Source: Hsuehochloa calcarea (taxonomy: Eukaryota; Streptophyta; Magnoliopsida; Poales; Poaceae). From it: a stretch of DNA of 64,000 bases. The notes under the pieces were generated by a model. The model ran no database searches, had not been told where the DNA came from, and worked only from the letters and a program-made list of their open reading frames with translations. The stretch covers positions 17,667,763-17,731,762 of the forward strand of contig CM070601.1 in assembly GCA_036346395.1 (NCBI GenBank), given 5' to 3'. Position numbers and translations under genes: made by a program. How positions within the stretch are numbered: position 1 is the stretch's first letter; every line of letters starts with the position of its first letter. Shown piece after piece: positions 11,761 through 23,838 of this stretch.

Positions 11761-11830
11761 AAGTAGGCATAGGGCACGTGAAGGGCGAGGCCGCGAGGGC
11801 ATGGGTCCAACCGGCCGCGAGGGGCAAAAT

Positions 11831-13797
11831 ATATACCACAACATCTAGACGCGGTTAATTATGCGGGATCCACAGTCTGTACGAACGAGTAATGGTGCTC
11901 ATAATCTCGCTTTCAAATCATCGTTCTAATTTAAAGCTCATCGCAGTTTTTATTGAGCCACATCATCCGCAAATTCTAGCCGTTGAATCTGATCTAGGAC
12001 AAATCACGGCCGTCGATGTTCAACAAAGAATAGAGTGCCAAAAACATGCTTATGATTAAATCACACCAGGGTTTACCCGCATATATGTATTAGCATAGAA
12101 TCTGGTCGTCGTGTTCGAGATATCATAATTTTTCCGCAGCAACTCACGAGGTATCACGCTAGCTAGTAGTTACCAGTACCGTTGAGCACATATTTGCATC
12201 ACGAGCACACGCAGAGCACTTGCGATCAAAGTCTCCAATTAATCGCCTGTTGGTACGGATCGCCGCTCCAGGAATTACAGAGCACTTGCCGATCGGATGA
12301 AACATAAACCGTCTCACATGAGCGGACGCAGGTCAAAATATGAACGGGAACAAGTGGCTGTTGGAGCATCTCTGTTGGAGTGAGTGGATGCATAAATGAT
12401 ATCCCGAAAGTAGGAGCGCGGTATACTCTTTTCAGACATAGTTCTACAGGACAGATACACTTGTGTGCATATTGTGGGCAAGGGTGCAAAAGACCATGGT
12501 CTGATTATGAGTCGAGTCGAACATGGAGCTCTTCACTCTAATCGCGATTCGCTTCGAGGATGTAGACTTTGCCGATTCTCGTAAATTAATTCTTATATCT
12601 CTTATGTGCTTGCTAAAATAGTTCCTTGAGTCCGCCCTGCGTCACATATTGGCATGATCTCTTGCATTGCGCGGTTGCTTCAAGACATTTCTAATCGCGA
12701 GGCACCCTGGAATTAAGCAAACCACATATGCTGCTACCCTGGTCCAAGAAACACACCCATAGGGCAGAAACAGAGAGGACAATGGCATCATGTGGCAGCA
12801 GTCAGATGTGTTTAGAGGGCGTATCATGTGAATGACGGTGTCATTATATTGGTGAGGTTGTTTGTCAAGTCTCTTGCTTCATCCAAAGCTCCAAACATCC
12901 CATTTGAACTTTTAAAACATTCATGTACTTTTCATATTTCTTTGGATTGCTTTTTTTGGGGGTTCTTGCATATGGTTTTTTTTGTTCTTGCAAAAAAAAA
13001 AAGAATCTCCCTAATTTTAAATGGGTAACAAATTTCCCTTCGTCCAACAGTTGCAACAAGCATTTATTTTCAAGATTAACGCCTGTCCATTGCTGAATGG
13101 TCAAGGCCCTCAGAGAAGTTGGTGAGCCGGTAACAGGGAAGCTGGAGAGCAAAGCTTAACAAATGACGACCGCAACTATAGTAGTTATAAAATAGTCCTC
13201 GGGTGGTGCAGTTCCCTATTGTTCATGTGAGCTTCATTATATTAATTTCTAGCTTTCACATTTTAACCCTGTTCCATTTTTGGCAAGCGGTGAAAATAGC
13301 TATTCTTAACTTTTCAAGAGCGAGTAGCTTCACTCGATGCAAAGAGCAAATACACCGGCTACCCTACCCACCACCCAAAAGAAGCGGGCCTTCCATGTCA
13401 GCTATGATGTGTGCAAATATCTACTACCGGAGGGCCCGCATCCCCGACAAAGCCTGCGTACACACCACCCTGTACCACTCCTGCTACAGGCCCCATGTAT
13501 AGCAGTGTCCTTTTGTTCCCCGGCGCCATGTAAATCCACGACTTATCGACTGAATATCAAAAATAGTTATTCCGGAGCGAATCGGCACTTTTGCATGATA
13601 AAATAGTAAAAAAATATTATTCATAAACAATTAACAAAAATAGCATCGATTCCGCACTCAAATATCACGACAGAGGACCTACCGTGCGCCCACCGCGCGG
13701 TAGGCCACGTGATGGTCTCCTATTGCCCGGATCTCTCCTATTGCGCCTCACCATGCGGCAGGTGGCCTGGGCAAGCCACCTGTCGCTCGGTGGGCAA
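11831..13797. other. Intergenic, no gene recognised
   Basis: Short chance ORFs only. The sequence is AT-balanced with some A-runs near 12990-13010. Next to the gypsy remnant, 13680-13797 is GC-rich and partly palindromic (CCACCGCGCGGTAGG and related words). Similar words reappear just right of the remnant (15894-15940), suggesting it landed in one older GC-rich repeat. Confidence 0.4.
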
Positions 13798-15893
13798 TGT
13801 CATAGCAAAGAAGACTAGAAAGTAAGAGAGGAGACCCCGGTATCCTCGGAGTGACCAGAAAGTCCTCGAAGAGAGAACCAGTTGCCAGGAAAATAGTGTA
13901 TATTAATTGCCCCTGAAAAATGGGTCTGCGTTATTACATAGGGGAATATGGTTATTTATAGCCTCCCAACAGGGCACTTAAGATTACTACCCTACCATTA
14001 AAAAGGTCTTATGCGTGTAGGGGTTGCACGGTTTTTCTACCCCTACGCGTAGCCTTCGGACCATAGTGGACCCTCCTGGGCTTGGTCCACCTGGTTGGTG
14101 CGCCTGGTCCACTGTCGTCTGAAGCCCTTCGTGGCGTGTAGGACACTCCCAGGCCAAGGAGGCCACGGACACCCTTCGCCTCTCCCGAGGTGACCCTAGA
14201 TGAACTGTGGCTCCTGGGCTTGCGGTGCTCCAGTGGCTTCTGGGCTTCCCCCGAAACATCCCGAAGGGACGCTTAGCATCGCTGAGGTGAGATCAGCCAC
14301 AGGCACCCTCCGACTCCCCCCCGAGGTGGCCCCGAAGGACCCATTACTTCTGTTTTCATGGTGCTCCGGCGACCCTCCAGCAGTCTCTAGCCCGTTGTTG
14401 GAGTCGGGTGGTCCACCCGGGCGTACTCTTCCATCTTGTCGAAGAGCTCCGCCACTGTGCGGATGGAAGAGCTCCGCCACTGTGCGGATGGGCTTGCGGG
14501 CCAGTCTTTCTGACAGAGGCCCTTTTGGAGCCCGCAGGTTGCTGCATTTATGACGGTGGTTTCATTGACCCTCTTCACTTAACACTTCACCTCCGCGAAC
14601 TTTTTGAAGAAGTTGCGAGAGGACTTGCCCAGGCCCTGCTTTACTGCGAACAGGTGCCCCGCGTCCTTTGGCTCTGTGTAATTCCCCTGAAAGTTGTTGC
14701 GCACCAGGTCTCGCAACTGCTCCCATGCGTATACGGATTGGGGCGGGATGGTGAAGAACCATATTAGCGCTACGCCCTTGAGTGTCAAAGTGATGCTTTT
14801 TGCCTTCATCATGTCGTTTCCCGGCTACCTCAATGGCAATTTCGTATACTCTGAGGAACTCTGAGAGGTCCATGCACCCCTTGAAGGGTCTGACCTCGGT
14901 ATTTTGAAGCCTTGGGGCCAACCGGCCATCTCCAGCCCCATCCTTAAGGGGGAGTTGGGGTCCCCCGAAGTAGCGGAGTTGGAGGAATGACCGTTGGTGC
15001 CTGAGGGGCTGCTTCCCTTGCTTCGGCGGTTTACGCGAGCCTGAGTGGATCCGCGAGGGCCCCTCCCCTGGGCTGCCGGAGACTAAGCATCTCCCGACGG
15101 AGGTCCGCCAGCTCCTGCTGCAGGGCTTCGTATGCTTCCCGCATTATGCCTGTTGCCCAGGCTGTGGGCCCACGGTGGCTCTCGGGGAGGGATGCCTCGG
15201 TAGGCCGGGTGTCATACTAGTACCTTGGAGCTATGCTTCGTGACTTTCTTGCCGATCCCCACGGACGGTGCCAACTGTCATAGCAAAGAAGGCTTGATAG
15301 TAAGAGAGGGGACCCCCGATATCCTCGAGTGACCAGGGAGTCCTCAAGCGAGGGCCAGTTGCCAGGAAATGAGTGTATATTAATTGCCCCAAAAACCGTG
15401 TCTGAGTTATTACATGATGGAAGGTGGCTATTTATAGCCTCTCAATAGAGCACTTGATATTACTACCCTATCCCTAAAAAGGTCCTATGCGTGTAGGGAC
15501 TGCAGGGGCTTTTCCTCCCCTACATGTAGCCTTCGGCCCATGGTGGACCCTTCTGGGCTTGGTCCACCTGGTTGGTGCGCCTGTCCACCGGCGTTTGAGG
15601 CTCTTCGTGGCGTGTGGCCCCATATGAACCGTGGCTCTTGGGCTTGCAGTGTCCGATGGCATCCGGGTTTCCCCCGGAGCATCCCGAAGGAGCGTTTGGT
15701 ACCGCTGAGGTGACGTCGGCCATGGGCACCCTCCGGCTACCTCGAGGTGGCCCCGGAGGACCCGTTTCTTCTGACTTCACGGTACTCGGCGACCTTCCAG
15801 CAGCCTCCGGGCCTTCCCTAGAGCCTCCCCGAAGGGGCGCCTGGTACCCCATAGGGGGGACTTCGCCAGGTCGTTGGGGCCGCCCCTACGACA
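13798..15893 (-). mobile_element. Internally deleted gypsy-type LTR element
   Basis: The 5' LTR (for -) is 15276-15893, 618 bp, running TGTCATAGC...CCTACGACA on +. The second LTR copy, 13798-14393, starts identically (TGTCATAGCAAAGAAG) but lacks the ~80 bp that would contain its outer U3 end. It passes straight into gag sequence at about 14394. Next to the 5' LTR the minus strand reads TTGGCACCGTCCGTGGGGA (15257-15275), the usual leader in a large group of grass gypsy elements. Only part of gag is present and no pol. The flanking 5-mers (GGCAA and GTGGC) do not match, so a TSD is absent or lost. Confidence 0.75.
14387..14921 (-). pseudogene. Gypsy gag fragment
   Basis: On -, frames 14921-14820, 14812-14579 and 14578-14387 together give a retrotransposon gag domain (EVRPFKGCMDLSEF, then GVALIWFFTIPPQSVYAWEQ, then AELFDKMEEYARVDHP). 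Frame changes lie near 14815 and 14500. A 25-bp tandem duplication of GAGCTCCGCCACTGTGCGGA occurs at ~14441-14490. The protein would have helped package element RNA; this copy cannot. Confidence 0.8.
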
Positions 15894-16638
15894 GTGGCGC
15901 GGTAGACCACCTGCCGCGCGGTAAGGGCGTGATAGGGGTCACACATCGCCTGCCGGCATGTCTGTGGTACTATTTTTGTTATTTCGTTGCGAAACCGTAC
16001 TAATTAAACCAAAAACTCTAAATCCATGTGATTTCACCGTCTCTTGCTAGAGCCAAACAACCACCAGACTTTAATGCAACAGTAAAAACTGCAGCCATCT
16101 GCTGCCGATCTTAGCATTGACAGAACTAAACTTGCAATTGCATTGCATATTTGCATGCACCAAACTAGGAAACATGCATACATTAGCTGAGCTCATTGGC
16201 GAAGAGAAAGGTTCACACGCTGACACACCAACTAGCGGTGTGCGGTGTGCGGTGTGCGGTGTGCGTGTCCTCCATTCTGATCACAGGTCATTTTGCCTGT
16301 TTGGAGCATCTTATTCTTACGCAAGTGCGCCGACATTGCAAGCCCCACAAGCTTCCCAAGTTTGTACATTAGTGGATTACATGGCGGGGAGACAATGTAG
16401 TTTGGTCTTACCATTGGTGTCCCATAGCTGTTGGAGCAAAAAAATAAAAAGAAAAAAGAGAGTAGAATTCCGGAAGAAGAAAAATATGCTTCTGTTCACC
16501 ATACCTCTAGTTGCTAACACAATCCAATACATTGTTATCGTGCCTGCATGTCTTGATCTCTAAATTGACATGCATAATTGTGCATTACTAGATATACGTA
16601 CAGCGGTAATACACTAGGGAAGGTAGGTTGTACTAATT
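15894..16638. other. Intergenic with a short minisatellite
   Basis: GCGGTGT is repeated about four times at 16235-16265, inside a chance ORF. No gene or recognised transposon is visible otherwise. Confidence 0.4.
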
Positions 16639-16685
16639 AAGCAGTAGAAACAATACTAATTAAGCTAGTACTGTTTCTACTGCTT
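16639..16685. repeat. Near-perfect palindrome, 19-bp arms
   Basis: The arm AAGCAGTAGAAACAATACT (16639-16657) pairs with AGTACTGTTTCTACTGCTT (16667-16685) with one mismatch, around a 9-base loop AATTAAGCT. It could form a stable hairpin in DNA or RNA. It is not part of a recognised element. Confidence 0.75.
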
Positions 16686-16758
16686 AGCTTGCCGAGAAAA
16701 CCGTGTGCTGTGCTGTTCGATATTGCCCCATACTTTTGCCGTTTCCACCGGTTATAAA

Positions 16759-17043
16759 GGTACGTACAATGCGAAATGCTTATATACGAGTGCTTAAAGA
16801 AAGTTAATATAGCCATGTCATTAAGCACCTATGTAAAAGTTATTTCCTTCAGTGCAATCATATCTTTTGTAGGTGCTTAGATGACTGTATTATCTATTAA
16901 TTATATATAGTTATATACATAAGCATCACTTTAGCACCGGTGTTTAATCAAGCATCGATGCTACAAAATAAGCACTTTATTTGTCTTACGTGGTAATAGT
17001 TTTTTGCTAAGCACATCTCTAAGCACCTACATTGTACATGCTC
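16759..17043. mobile_element. Small MITE-like element (285 bp)
   Basis: The left end GGTACGTACAATGCGAAATG and the right end in reverse complement GAGCATGTACAATGTAGGTG are related inverted repeats. The similarity continues inward through GTGCTTA words. The interior repeats AAGCAC/GTGCTT motifs. A clear TSD was not resolved, so the superfamily (possibly PIF/Harbinger) is uncertain. Confidence 0.5.
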
Positions 17044-17096
17044 AGATACCTATGTATTATCTATGTATTATCTTATTAAAGTATGGTAAAAAAAAA

Positions 17097-17955
17097 GGTC
17101 ACCACGTTTGCTCTCAAGTGCTAGAAATTAACATGTTAATCGGTGAAAAAAAATAAAAATCTACACCGTCGATCGTGTTGGATCCATGTTATAACGGTCT
17201 AGATTAAAAAAGAGTTCATGTTAAGTACAATAAAACCAAAATTCAGAACAAAAAATTAAATAAAATTAGCAATATGATTTTCATACAAATTCCTAAGTAA
17301 AAAAGTTCAAGTCAAGTACAATAAAACTAAAATTCGAATAAAAACAAATTAAAATCGGTGATTTGATTTTCATATGAATTCCCAACTAAAATCTCCAAAT
17401 AATTATAATTTGGAATAAAAATACAAAAATTGGCAATTATATTTGTATACGTAATCCATCCAAAAAAATATTAAATTAGGAATAAAAATTAGCAATTTGA
17501 TTTCAATACGAATTCCAAAATAAAATTCCCAAATAACTGTAATTTGAAATAAAAAAATAGCAATTGGATTTGTATACGAATTCCAAGAAAAAAATATATG
17601 AAATTCGGAATAAAAATAAAGGAAATTTAGCAACTTGGTTTCAATATAAAATTCCAAAGTAAAATCCCTAAATAACTGTAATTTGAAATAAAAATTAAAG
17701 AAAAATAACAATTAGATTTGTATACGAATTCCATGAAAAAATAACTTAAATTTGGAATAAAAATAGAGCAAATTTTACAATTTGGTTTCCATCTGAATTC
17801 CAAAGTAAAATCTCTAATTAACTAAACTTTGTAATGAATTAAATAAATTTAGCAATTTGATTTGTATATGAACTCCAATAAAATTATTTGTATAAGTAAA
17901 ATTTTGAATAAAACAAAATTTATAACAAGGATAGCAAGAATAGTGTCGGAGAAAA
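17097..17955. repeat. AT-rich interspersed repeat, copy A
   Basis: It opens with a header (GCTCTCAAGTGCTAGAAATT, then TATAACGGTCTAGATTAA) shared with copies B and C. An AT-rich tail follows with ~60-110-bp periodic words (GAATTCCAA..AAAATC, AACTGTAATTTGAAATAAAA, CAATTTGATTTCNATACGAA). Long A/T-rich frames on - are a by-product of the period. Confidence 0.55.
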
Positions 17956-17965
17956 CACAAAAGAA

Positions 17966-18415
17966 GCCACCACATTCACTCTAAAGGGCTAGATATTCCC
18001 ACGTTAATCGAAGGTAAACAAGAAAGACCTACCCTGTTGATCATGGTGGGTCCAGATTACAACAATTTAGATGAAAATGAGTCTGTATCAAGTACAATAA
18101 AACTAAAATTTAGAATGAAAAATATAATAAAGTTAGCAATTTGATTTCTATATAGATTCCAAGATAAAATACCTAAATAACTGTAATTCAAAATAAAAAT
18201 TAAAGAAAATTAGCAATTGGATTTGTATACGAATTCCAAGAAAAAATAGCTAAAATTCAGAATAAAAAATAAAATAAAATTTGCAATTTGATTTTCATAC
18301 AAATTCCAAAGTAAAATCCCTAAATAACTAAAATTTGAAATAAATTAAATAAAATTACAATTTGATTCATATATGAATTCCAATAAAAAATAATTTAAAT
18401 TTTGAATAAGCCCAG
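17966..18415. repeat. AT-rich interspersed repeat, copy B
   Basis: The header CACTCTAAAGGGCTAGATAT and the following block ...GGGTCCAGATTACAACAATTTAGATGAAAA correspond to copies A and C. The periodic AT tail is shorter. It lies head-to-tail behind copy A with only ~10 bp between, so A and B form a tandem pair. Confidence 0.55.
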
Positions 18416-19779
18416 TGGTAGAAGGAGGGGGGGGGGCATGCAGGGCCATGGCTGGTGTACCCCATTGCTATATAAGAATTCATAATGCAATGTAGTGAAG
18501 ATTTTTCATTTGGCCCCTTAATGATTCACCTCTTGCTATTAGGCCCCTTAATGATTCACTGCTCGCGACGAATTATCTTCCCTTGCTGCATGCATGACTC
18601 CCACATGCTTGGCACTCCGGCCACATGACACTGATTAGCTTTGTCGATGAAGGTCGTGCTGTGAGGCGATGGGATCCACGAGGTAGCCTCGACAAGTCTA
18701 CGGGATCCAGAGACGACGGGTGCAGCATCCATGACGGGTTCTGGGCTTATGACGAGGCGACCTCACTGACGATATGATTTCATTTGGTGCTAATCATGCG
18801 ATTTCTTCCCTATTAATAATAAATTTTGCTCCAATCCATTGCGTTGTGACTACTTCCTCCCATGAGGCATTTGATTTTGAGCGCCTCACGCGTGGAACGC
18901 TATGTTGGGATAAGGACACATGAGGGGCAACGAGGTGTAGCAAGGACGTGCTTGAAATCTCGGAGGATCAACCGACACCGATGACACACTATGGTTGCTC
19001 TGGTTCGATATTTTGTTTGTCCTAGAACGCAACCGAAGGAAAAATAAATCGTGTAGATCCATCACCCTCAATGGAAAAGAGAATTACAAGCAAGAGTAGC
19101 ATCTGAGAGAAGAAGCACATAAAGACCACATCTGAGGAAGGTCGTGCAAACTATAGCAAGAAGCATGCCAACGAAAGAGACAGTTTACTGTCCGGTTAAC
19201 CAAAGTTGACAGAGAGGCTTAGAAGCCATGGAAGCAGTCGAATAACAAGAACAGATGGGTACAAATGTAGGATCTCACCTGCTCGAATAAAGGTTGAGTA
19301 CACTTTTGCATGTGTGATTACATGCAAAAGATAGAAGAGATAATGACATCAAGACGTAGTTTGGTTGACTCAACATTCATCATCAAGCAAGCACGATAAT
19401 AAACAAATGTGCTTTATGCCGTGGATGAAGCAAGACAAGAAAGAGGCGACATACATAAGAATGGAAGAGGTGGCAAGGAATATTTTGTGGTAATTACGAA
19501 TATTCATAAATCACTTTTAGTCCATGCTCTTATATTCCTTCAAAAGTCAACATATTTGAGTGTTCTTACTCTTTCCTTTATATATACCAACTCCAATTGA
19601 GTTGACAGTTTTACAATAGTAATTATAGAAGTACCAAACAATTATATAGTCTCCTTTCCTTTTTTCAAAACTTAATAAAAAATTATGTCTTCTAGAGTTA
19701 TAAATGTTTCCTAGAACGAAGTTTGTTAGATAGATTTGGTCTTAACGGTATTCGTTTGCATTTTGTTAAAGAAAAAACT
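18416..19779. other. Unassigned intergenic segment
   Basis: A G-run at 18429-18438 and a GC-richer patch (18590-18760) are seen. No gene, splice-bounded exon or recognised element. Confidence 0.4.
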
Positions 19780-20370
19780 ACCACGAAGGCTAGCCATGCA
19801 TTTGCGCGGCTCTCAAGGGCTAGAATTTCCCACACTAATCAGTGGAAAAAAGAGAAAGACCAATACCGTCAATTGTTATGGGTCCAGATTATAACGGTCT
19901 AGATGAAAAGAAAGAGTTGGCATCAAATACCATCCAGACATAACTAAAAATTGGAATAAAAAATAAATAAAAATTAGGAATTTGATTTCCATACGAATTC
20001 CTAAGTGAAACCCCTAAATAAATATAATATGGAATAAAAATTGAACAAAAAATAGAAATTGGATTTGTATTGAAATTCCACAAAATAATTAAAAATTCAA
20101 ATAAAATAGGATAAATCAATAATTTAATTTTGATACGAATTCAAAAGTAAAATCAGTAAATAACTATAATTTAGAATAAAAATTAAAGAAAAATTATATG
20201 TACACGGATTCCAACAAAAAATAATTGAAATTCAAAAATATTTTTTTGGCAATTTGATTTCCATACGAATTCAAAATTAAAGTCCATAAATAACTAAATA
20301 GTGAAATAAATTAAAATTGATTTGCATACGAACTCAAATAAAAAACTAAAATTTTGAATAAAAATCAAAG
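19780..20370. repeat. AT-rich interspersed repeat, copy C
   Basis: The header CTCTCAAGGGCTAGAATTTC and the block GGGTCCAGATTATAACGGTC match copies A and B. The same GATTTCCATACGAATTC-type periodic tail follows. Confidence 0.55.
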
Positions 20371-22100
20371 CTATCACGAGGATAACACGAATGGTGTTGG
20401 AGAAGACCATGAAATAGTGTAATTGCAAGAAGACATTGACCCACGGAGAAGCGAAGAGACGAGATGGCGGCGGTGACGACGACGATGAGAACAATATCGT
20501 GTTGCTTGCTAGAGTTGTTGAATAGAAATGCCAGAGTCGAAGGAGCCCAAGGCCACGATGACAAGTGGTGAGCGTCAACATTGTTGAAAAAGTCAGTGGT
20601 CAAAGAAGCTCGATGATGGGGAAGTCCTAGCAGAGATGAGATTAAGCTTTGCATTGAAGATTAGCTATGGACGATATAGGGGCCATTAGGTAGGTATGAG
20701 TGTGCCAATCGTTGGTGAGGGGCATGACATCATCGATGATGATGAAAAGATTATCTATATCATTAGATAATGACTAAAGCAGACATGCCAACATCAGTCA
20801 AGATGAGAGGTCACCGCGGTTAGTGAGGAAGCCACAACATTGAATTGTCCAACGTTGAAGAAGAGGAGCGACCGACACAGGAGAAACATGCATCCGTACA
20901 AATAGAAGCATGGATTTACATAAGCAAAGGAGCAAAGAGCTCGGAGTAGGGATGTCGCAACCGTAGGGAATATGCTTGGGACCACCTGAGAGAGCGTGAT
21001 GAGTGTCTTCGACAAGGATCGACGATCGTTGCACATGTATGGGTGTTGATGTCGTAATAGTCAGCATTAAGCAATAATTAGAGAGAAATAGAAGATAACT
21101 ATGTGGTAGAACATTATATTGGAAGGGGTAGTAACTAAGTAGAATTGATCAAAATTATGCTTACTGTTGGAGGTTGAAGCAGAAAAGTTGTGACAACGGG
21201 AAGAGGTAGAAGACACACAGTTTGGCTGGGGGTAGTCGACGTGTGATGCAAGATAAGTTCAAGGTAGGTCACCCATAGTGTAATGGTGTATGCGTGAGCA
21301 AGGTAATCTAATCAATATATTTAGGAAATTTCATATATTTATTGAGATTTAATAGAGATACATGTGCATGCATATATTTTGGTAAAGAGTAACTAATGGA
21401 GTAAGAATATGAGCATGCAGTTACATGATCCATGCATGATGGAGAGTGGTTATATTTCTAAGAACCCGACAACTTATTACTCTCACTAATTTTCTTCCAT
21501 CAAAGTTCATACTTCAATTACGTTTCCCAAGTTGTATTTTCCTTCAAGCTTCTATTATCGTTTCCAATATTTACGATATCTTAAAAATCTAAATAGGCTA
21601 CAAAATACATAAATATATTTTCAAACATCTAAGTTATATAATTTGATAACATAAACTTTGAAATAAATCTAACCACGAAAATACACATGCCACCGTGCTA
21701 GTTTATAACTGTACAACGAGATTTGAGAAGCATAGGTGAGACATGTTTTCGACATGGTTTACGAATGCCCTGATCGTCCTGTAGAAACTTAAATTAAAGT
21801 CTGTCGCGGGAAAACGACGCAAACGCATTGGCATGTTGGTTTGCTTGTGCCGTCTCTGGTTTGCGTAGACGTTCATGTCGGCTTCATTCAGTCTGAACAT
21901 ACCATTCTGCGCCGTACGTGGCAGAATCCATCTCACCATCATAAACAAAACAGAGATTTTTTTAAAAAAGGGCAGTACACCTACCACGTTTTCGTAGGCA
22001 CATCGTGTCCCGTTTTCTCGTGCCGATGTTTCGTTATTTTTGACCAGTTGTGTCGTTATTGTGTGATGCTTGAGCTTGACCTGTGTGATCCGCGGAGAAC
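20371..22100. other. Unassigned intergenic segment
   Basis: 20380-21060 is G/A-rich on + with open chance frames on - (for example 20294-20654) that lack any recognised domain. The remainder is AT-rich. No support for a gene. Confidence 0.35.
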
Positions 22101-23100
22101 ATGACCACGCGGTGCAAAGCCGCCGCACACCGGTGCCCCTCGCCGCCTGCTGCTCACGCTCGCACTTGCCGCCCTGGAAAAACACCTCTTAATTTGCTCA
22201 CGCGAGCCGCCGCCTGGAAGCCTGGAACGATGCCCCTCTGCACATGCCACTCGCCGCCGCCCATCTACTCGCTGCTACCCTGGATCTGATGGTGGCCGCC
22301 GCCGCCGCCAGGATTGGGGAGATCTGGTGGCTACCGCCGAGAGGCACGACGGAGGTGAGGCAGGGGTGAGGTAGAGCCGTAGAGGTGAGTTGGAAGGGCC
22401 GGCCATGGTGGAAAGAAGTGAGGTGGGTTGCGGTGGGCAATTTCTGCATTTAGAAAAAGCTATCTCTCCTTAATCTCATATCTATGCCGTAAGAATTGGA
22501 CGGAACATGCGAGGGCGATGCCATTTCTCAATATTTTGGACGATTTGCATGTTACAGTGCAGCCCCGTGTGTACTGTATGTTATCCGTCGAAATACCGAT
22601 ATTTGAAGTGTTGCTGAACAAATTTTTCGCCACTCCAACATTAAGTTATTTACTACAAACAGTACACACTCCCGTTCCTAAAACATTTATACCATGATGT
22701 CATGATCATGCTCCTATACCAAAAAAAAAAATTGGCTTTATAACTTTTGAAATCTGTCTGCTTTGTAAAATTACATCTTATAAAGAAGAAACAGACAGTG
22801 TGATACAAGAAAAGAAATTAGTAATGTCGTGTATGCCTAGTTAAGGGTCTTTTATTGATGTGTATGAATGTGGGGTGCGTGTGGCATAAGTTCAATTTGT
22901 TTTTGATAGATATTAAAGAGAATTAATTAAAAAGATACTAAAGAAAATGGTTTACTTTCTAAAAACATATATTTCAAAGAGATTATTACAGAGTTAAATC
23001 CCAGACGCTGACGTGGACTGGACGGCACGGAGCCGTTGCTTAACAGCGCCGCCACCGCCGAGCCAATATTAAAGCCGCGTCGAGTGGTGTGGGACGTACT
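22101..23100. other. Upstream region of the F-box gene
   Basis: A GC-rich patch (22101-22420, GCCGCC-rich) is followed by AT-rich sequence. The GC patch gives chance ORFs on both strands without domains. No TATA box was assigned with confidence. Confidence 0.3.
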
Positions 23101-23497
23101 GAAGTAGTAGCATAACATTTCCTCTGCCTCTGCGCAACAAAACTGTCGCTGAGGGGGGAAAAGAGAGGAAAAATATCCCCAATTTCTAATTTACTAAACC
23201 CTAATCTCGCTAAATTCGCACCAAAGGCCTCCCAAATCGAAGCTCTTGGATGCTCCGGTTGGCCGGGGGAGCTGCGGCGCGCTCGGTTTGGTGAAAAATT
23301 GCAGGTTTTTTGGGCTAGAAGCCGCCAGTTCAGACTGTTTCTCTGGGCGGTTTCCTGGGCCAGGTACTGTTCGGTGCTCGCCGGCGTCGGATCCGGTGTG
23401 TGCCAGCGAAAAAATCGGTTTTTGGGACGGGCCGGTTCAGCTTCGCGCTCGATTTTCTCACCTGAGTCGGTTGGCGGCTGCGGTTGTGGCGATTGAG

Positions 23498-23662
23498 GTA
23501 TACCATTGTTGGGTTGGTTTGCTCAGTTCTTGATTTGATGTTCTTGTTGATTTTCTCGTACTTTTGATGCATGTGGTTTTAATCTCTAGCCGTTTCGTTC
23601 ATGTTTGTTTGGTTGCTCATCTGTCTTCTTACTACCGTAGTTCTTGTTCTTGTTTTGTTCAG
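23498..23662 (+). other. Probable 5'-UTR intron of the F-box gene
   Basis: The donor GATTGAG|GTATACC at 23497/23498 and the acceptor TTTTGTTCAG|ATAGCTG at 23662/23663, with a T-rich tract before it, bound a 165-bp intron in the leader. This separates a GC-rich leader exon (~23110-23497, starting with CCTCTGCCTCTGCG) from the coding exon. 5'-UTR introns are common in plant regulatory genes. It is predicted from splice signals only. Confidence 0.55.
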
Positions 23663-23838
23663 ATAGCTGCGTCTGATTAGACGGGCTGTTGCTGCCGTTT
23701 TGTGAGCCATTCGGAGAGGCCAAAGTTGAGCAGCTTGTTCGTGGCATTTCCGTCGCAAGATAGTACTCCATTTCTCTGCAATCTTGGGGGCGTTTGATCT
23801 GCTGCGTGGCACAAAAGACGTGACCCTTCAGTTCTGCG

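Noticed and set aside
14200..14767. 117-119-aa + strand frames
   Set aside because: Shadows of the gag fragment and LTR on the opposite strand.
13793..15898. TSD for the 13798-15893 gypsy relic
   Set aside because: The flanking 5-mers GGCAA and GTGGC differ; no duplication can be claimed.
16117..16563. 148-aa + frame
   Set aside because: Crosses a GCGGTGT minisatellite and a Lys-rich A-run; no homology or gene structure.
17403..17711. 102-aa Phe/Ile/Tyr-rich minus frame
   Set aside because: Translation of the AT-rich periodic repeat; the apparent peptide repeat is the DNA repeat.
22056..22449. GC-rich overlapping ORFs upstream of the F-box gene
   Set aside because: GCC/GCT-repeat composition in both strands, no domain, no splice support.
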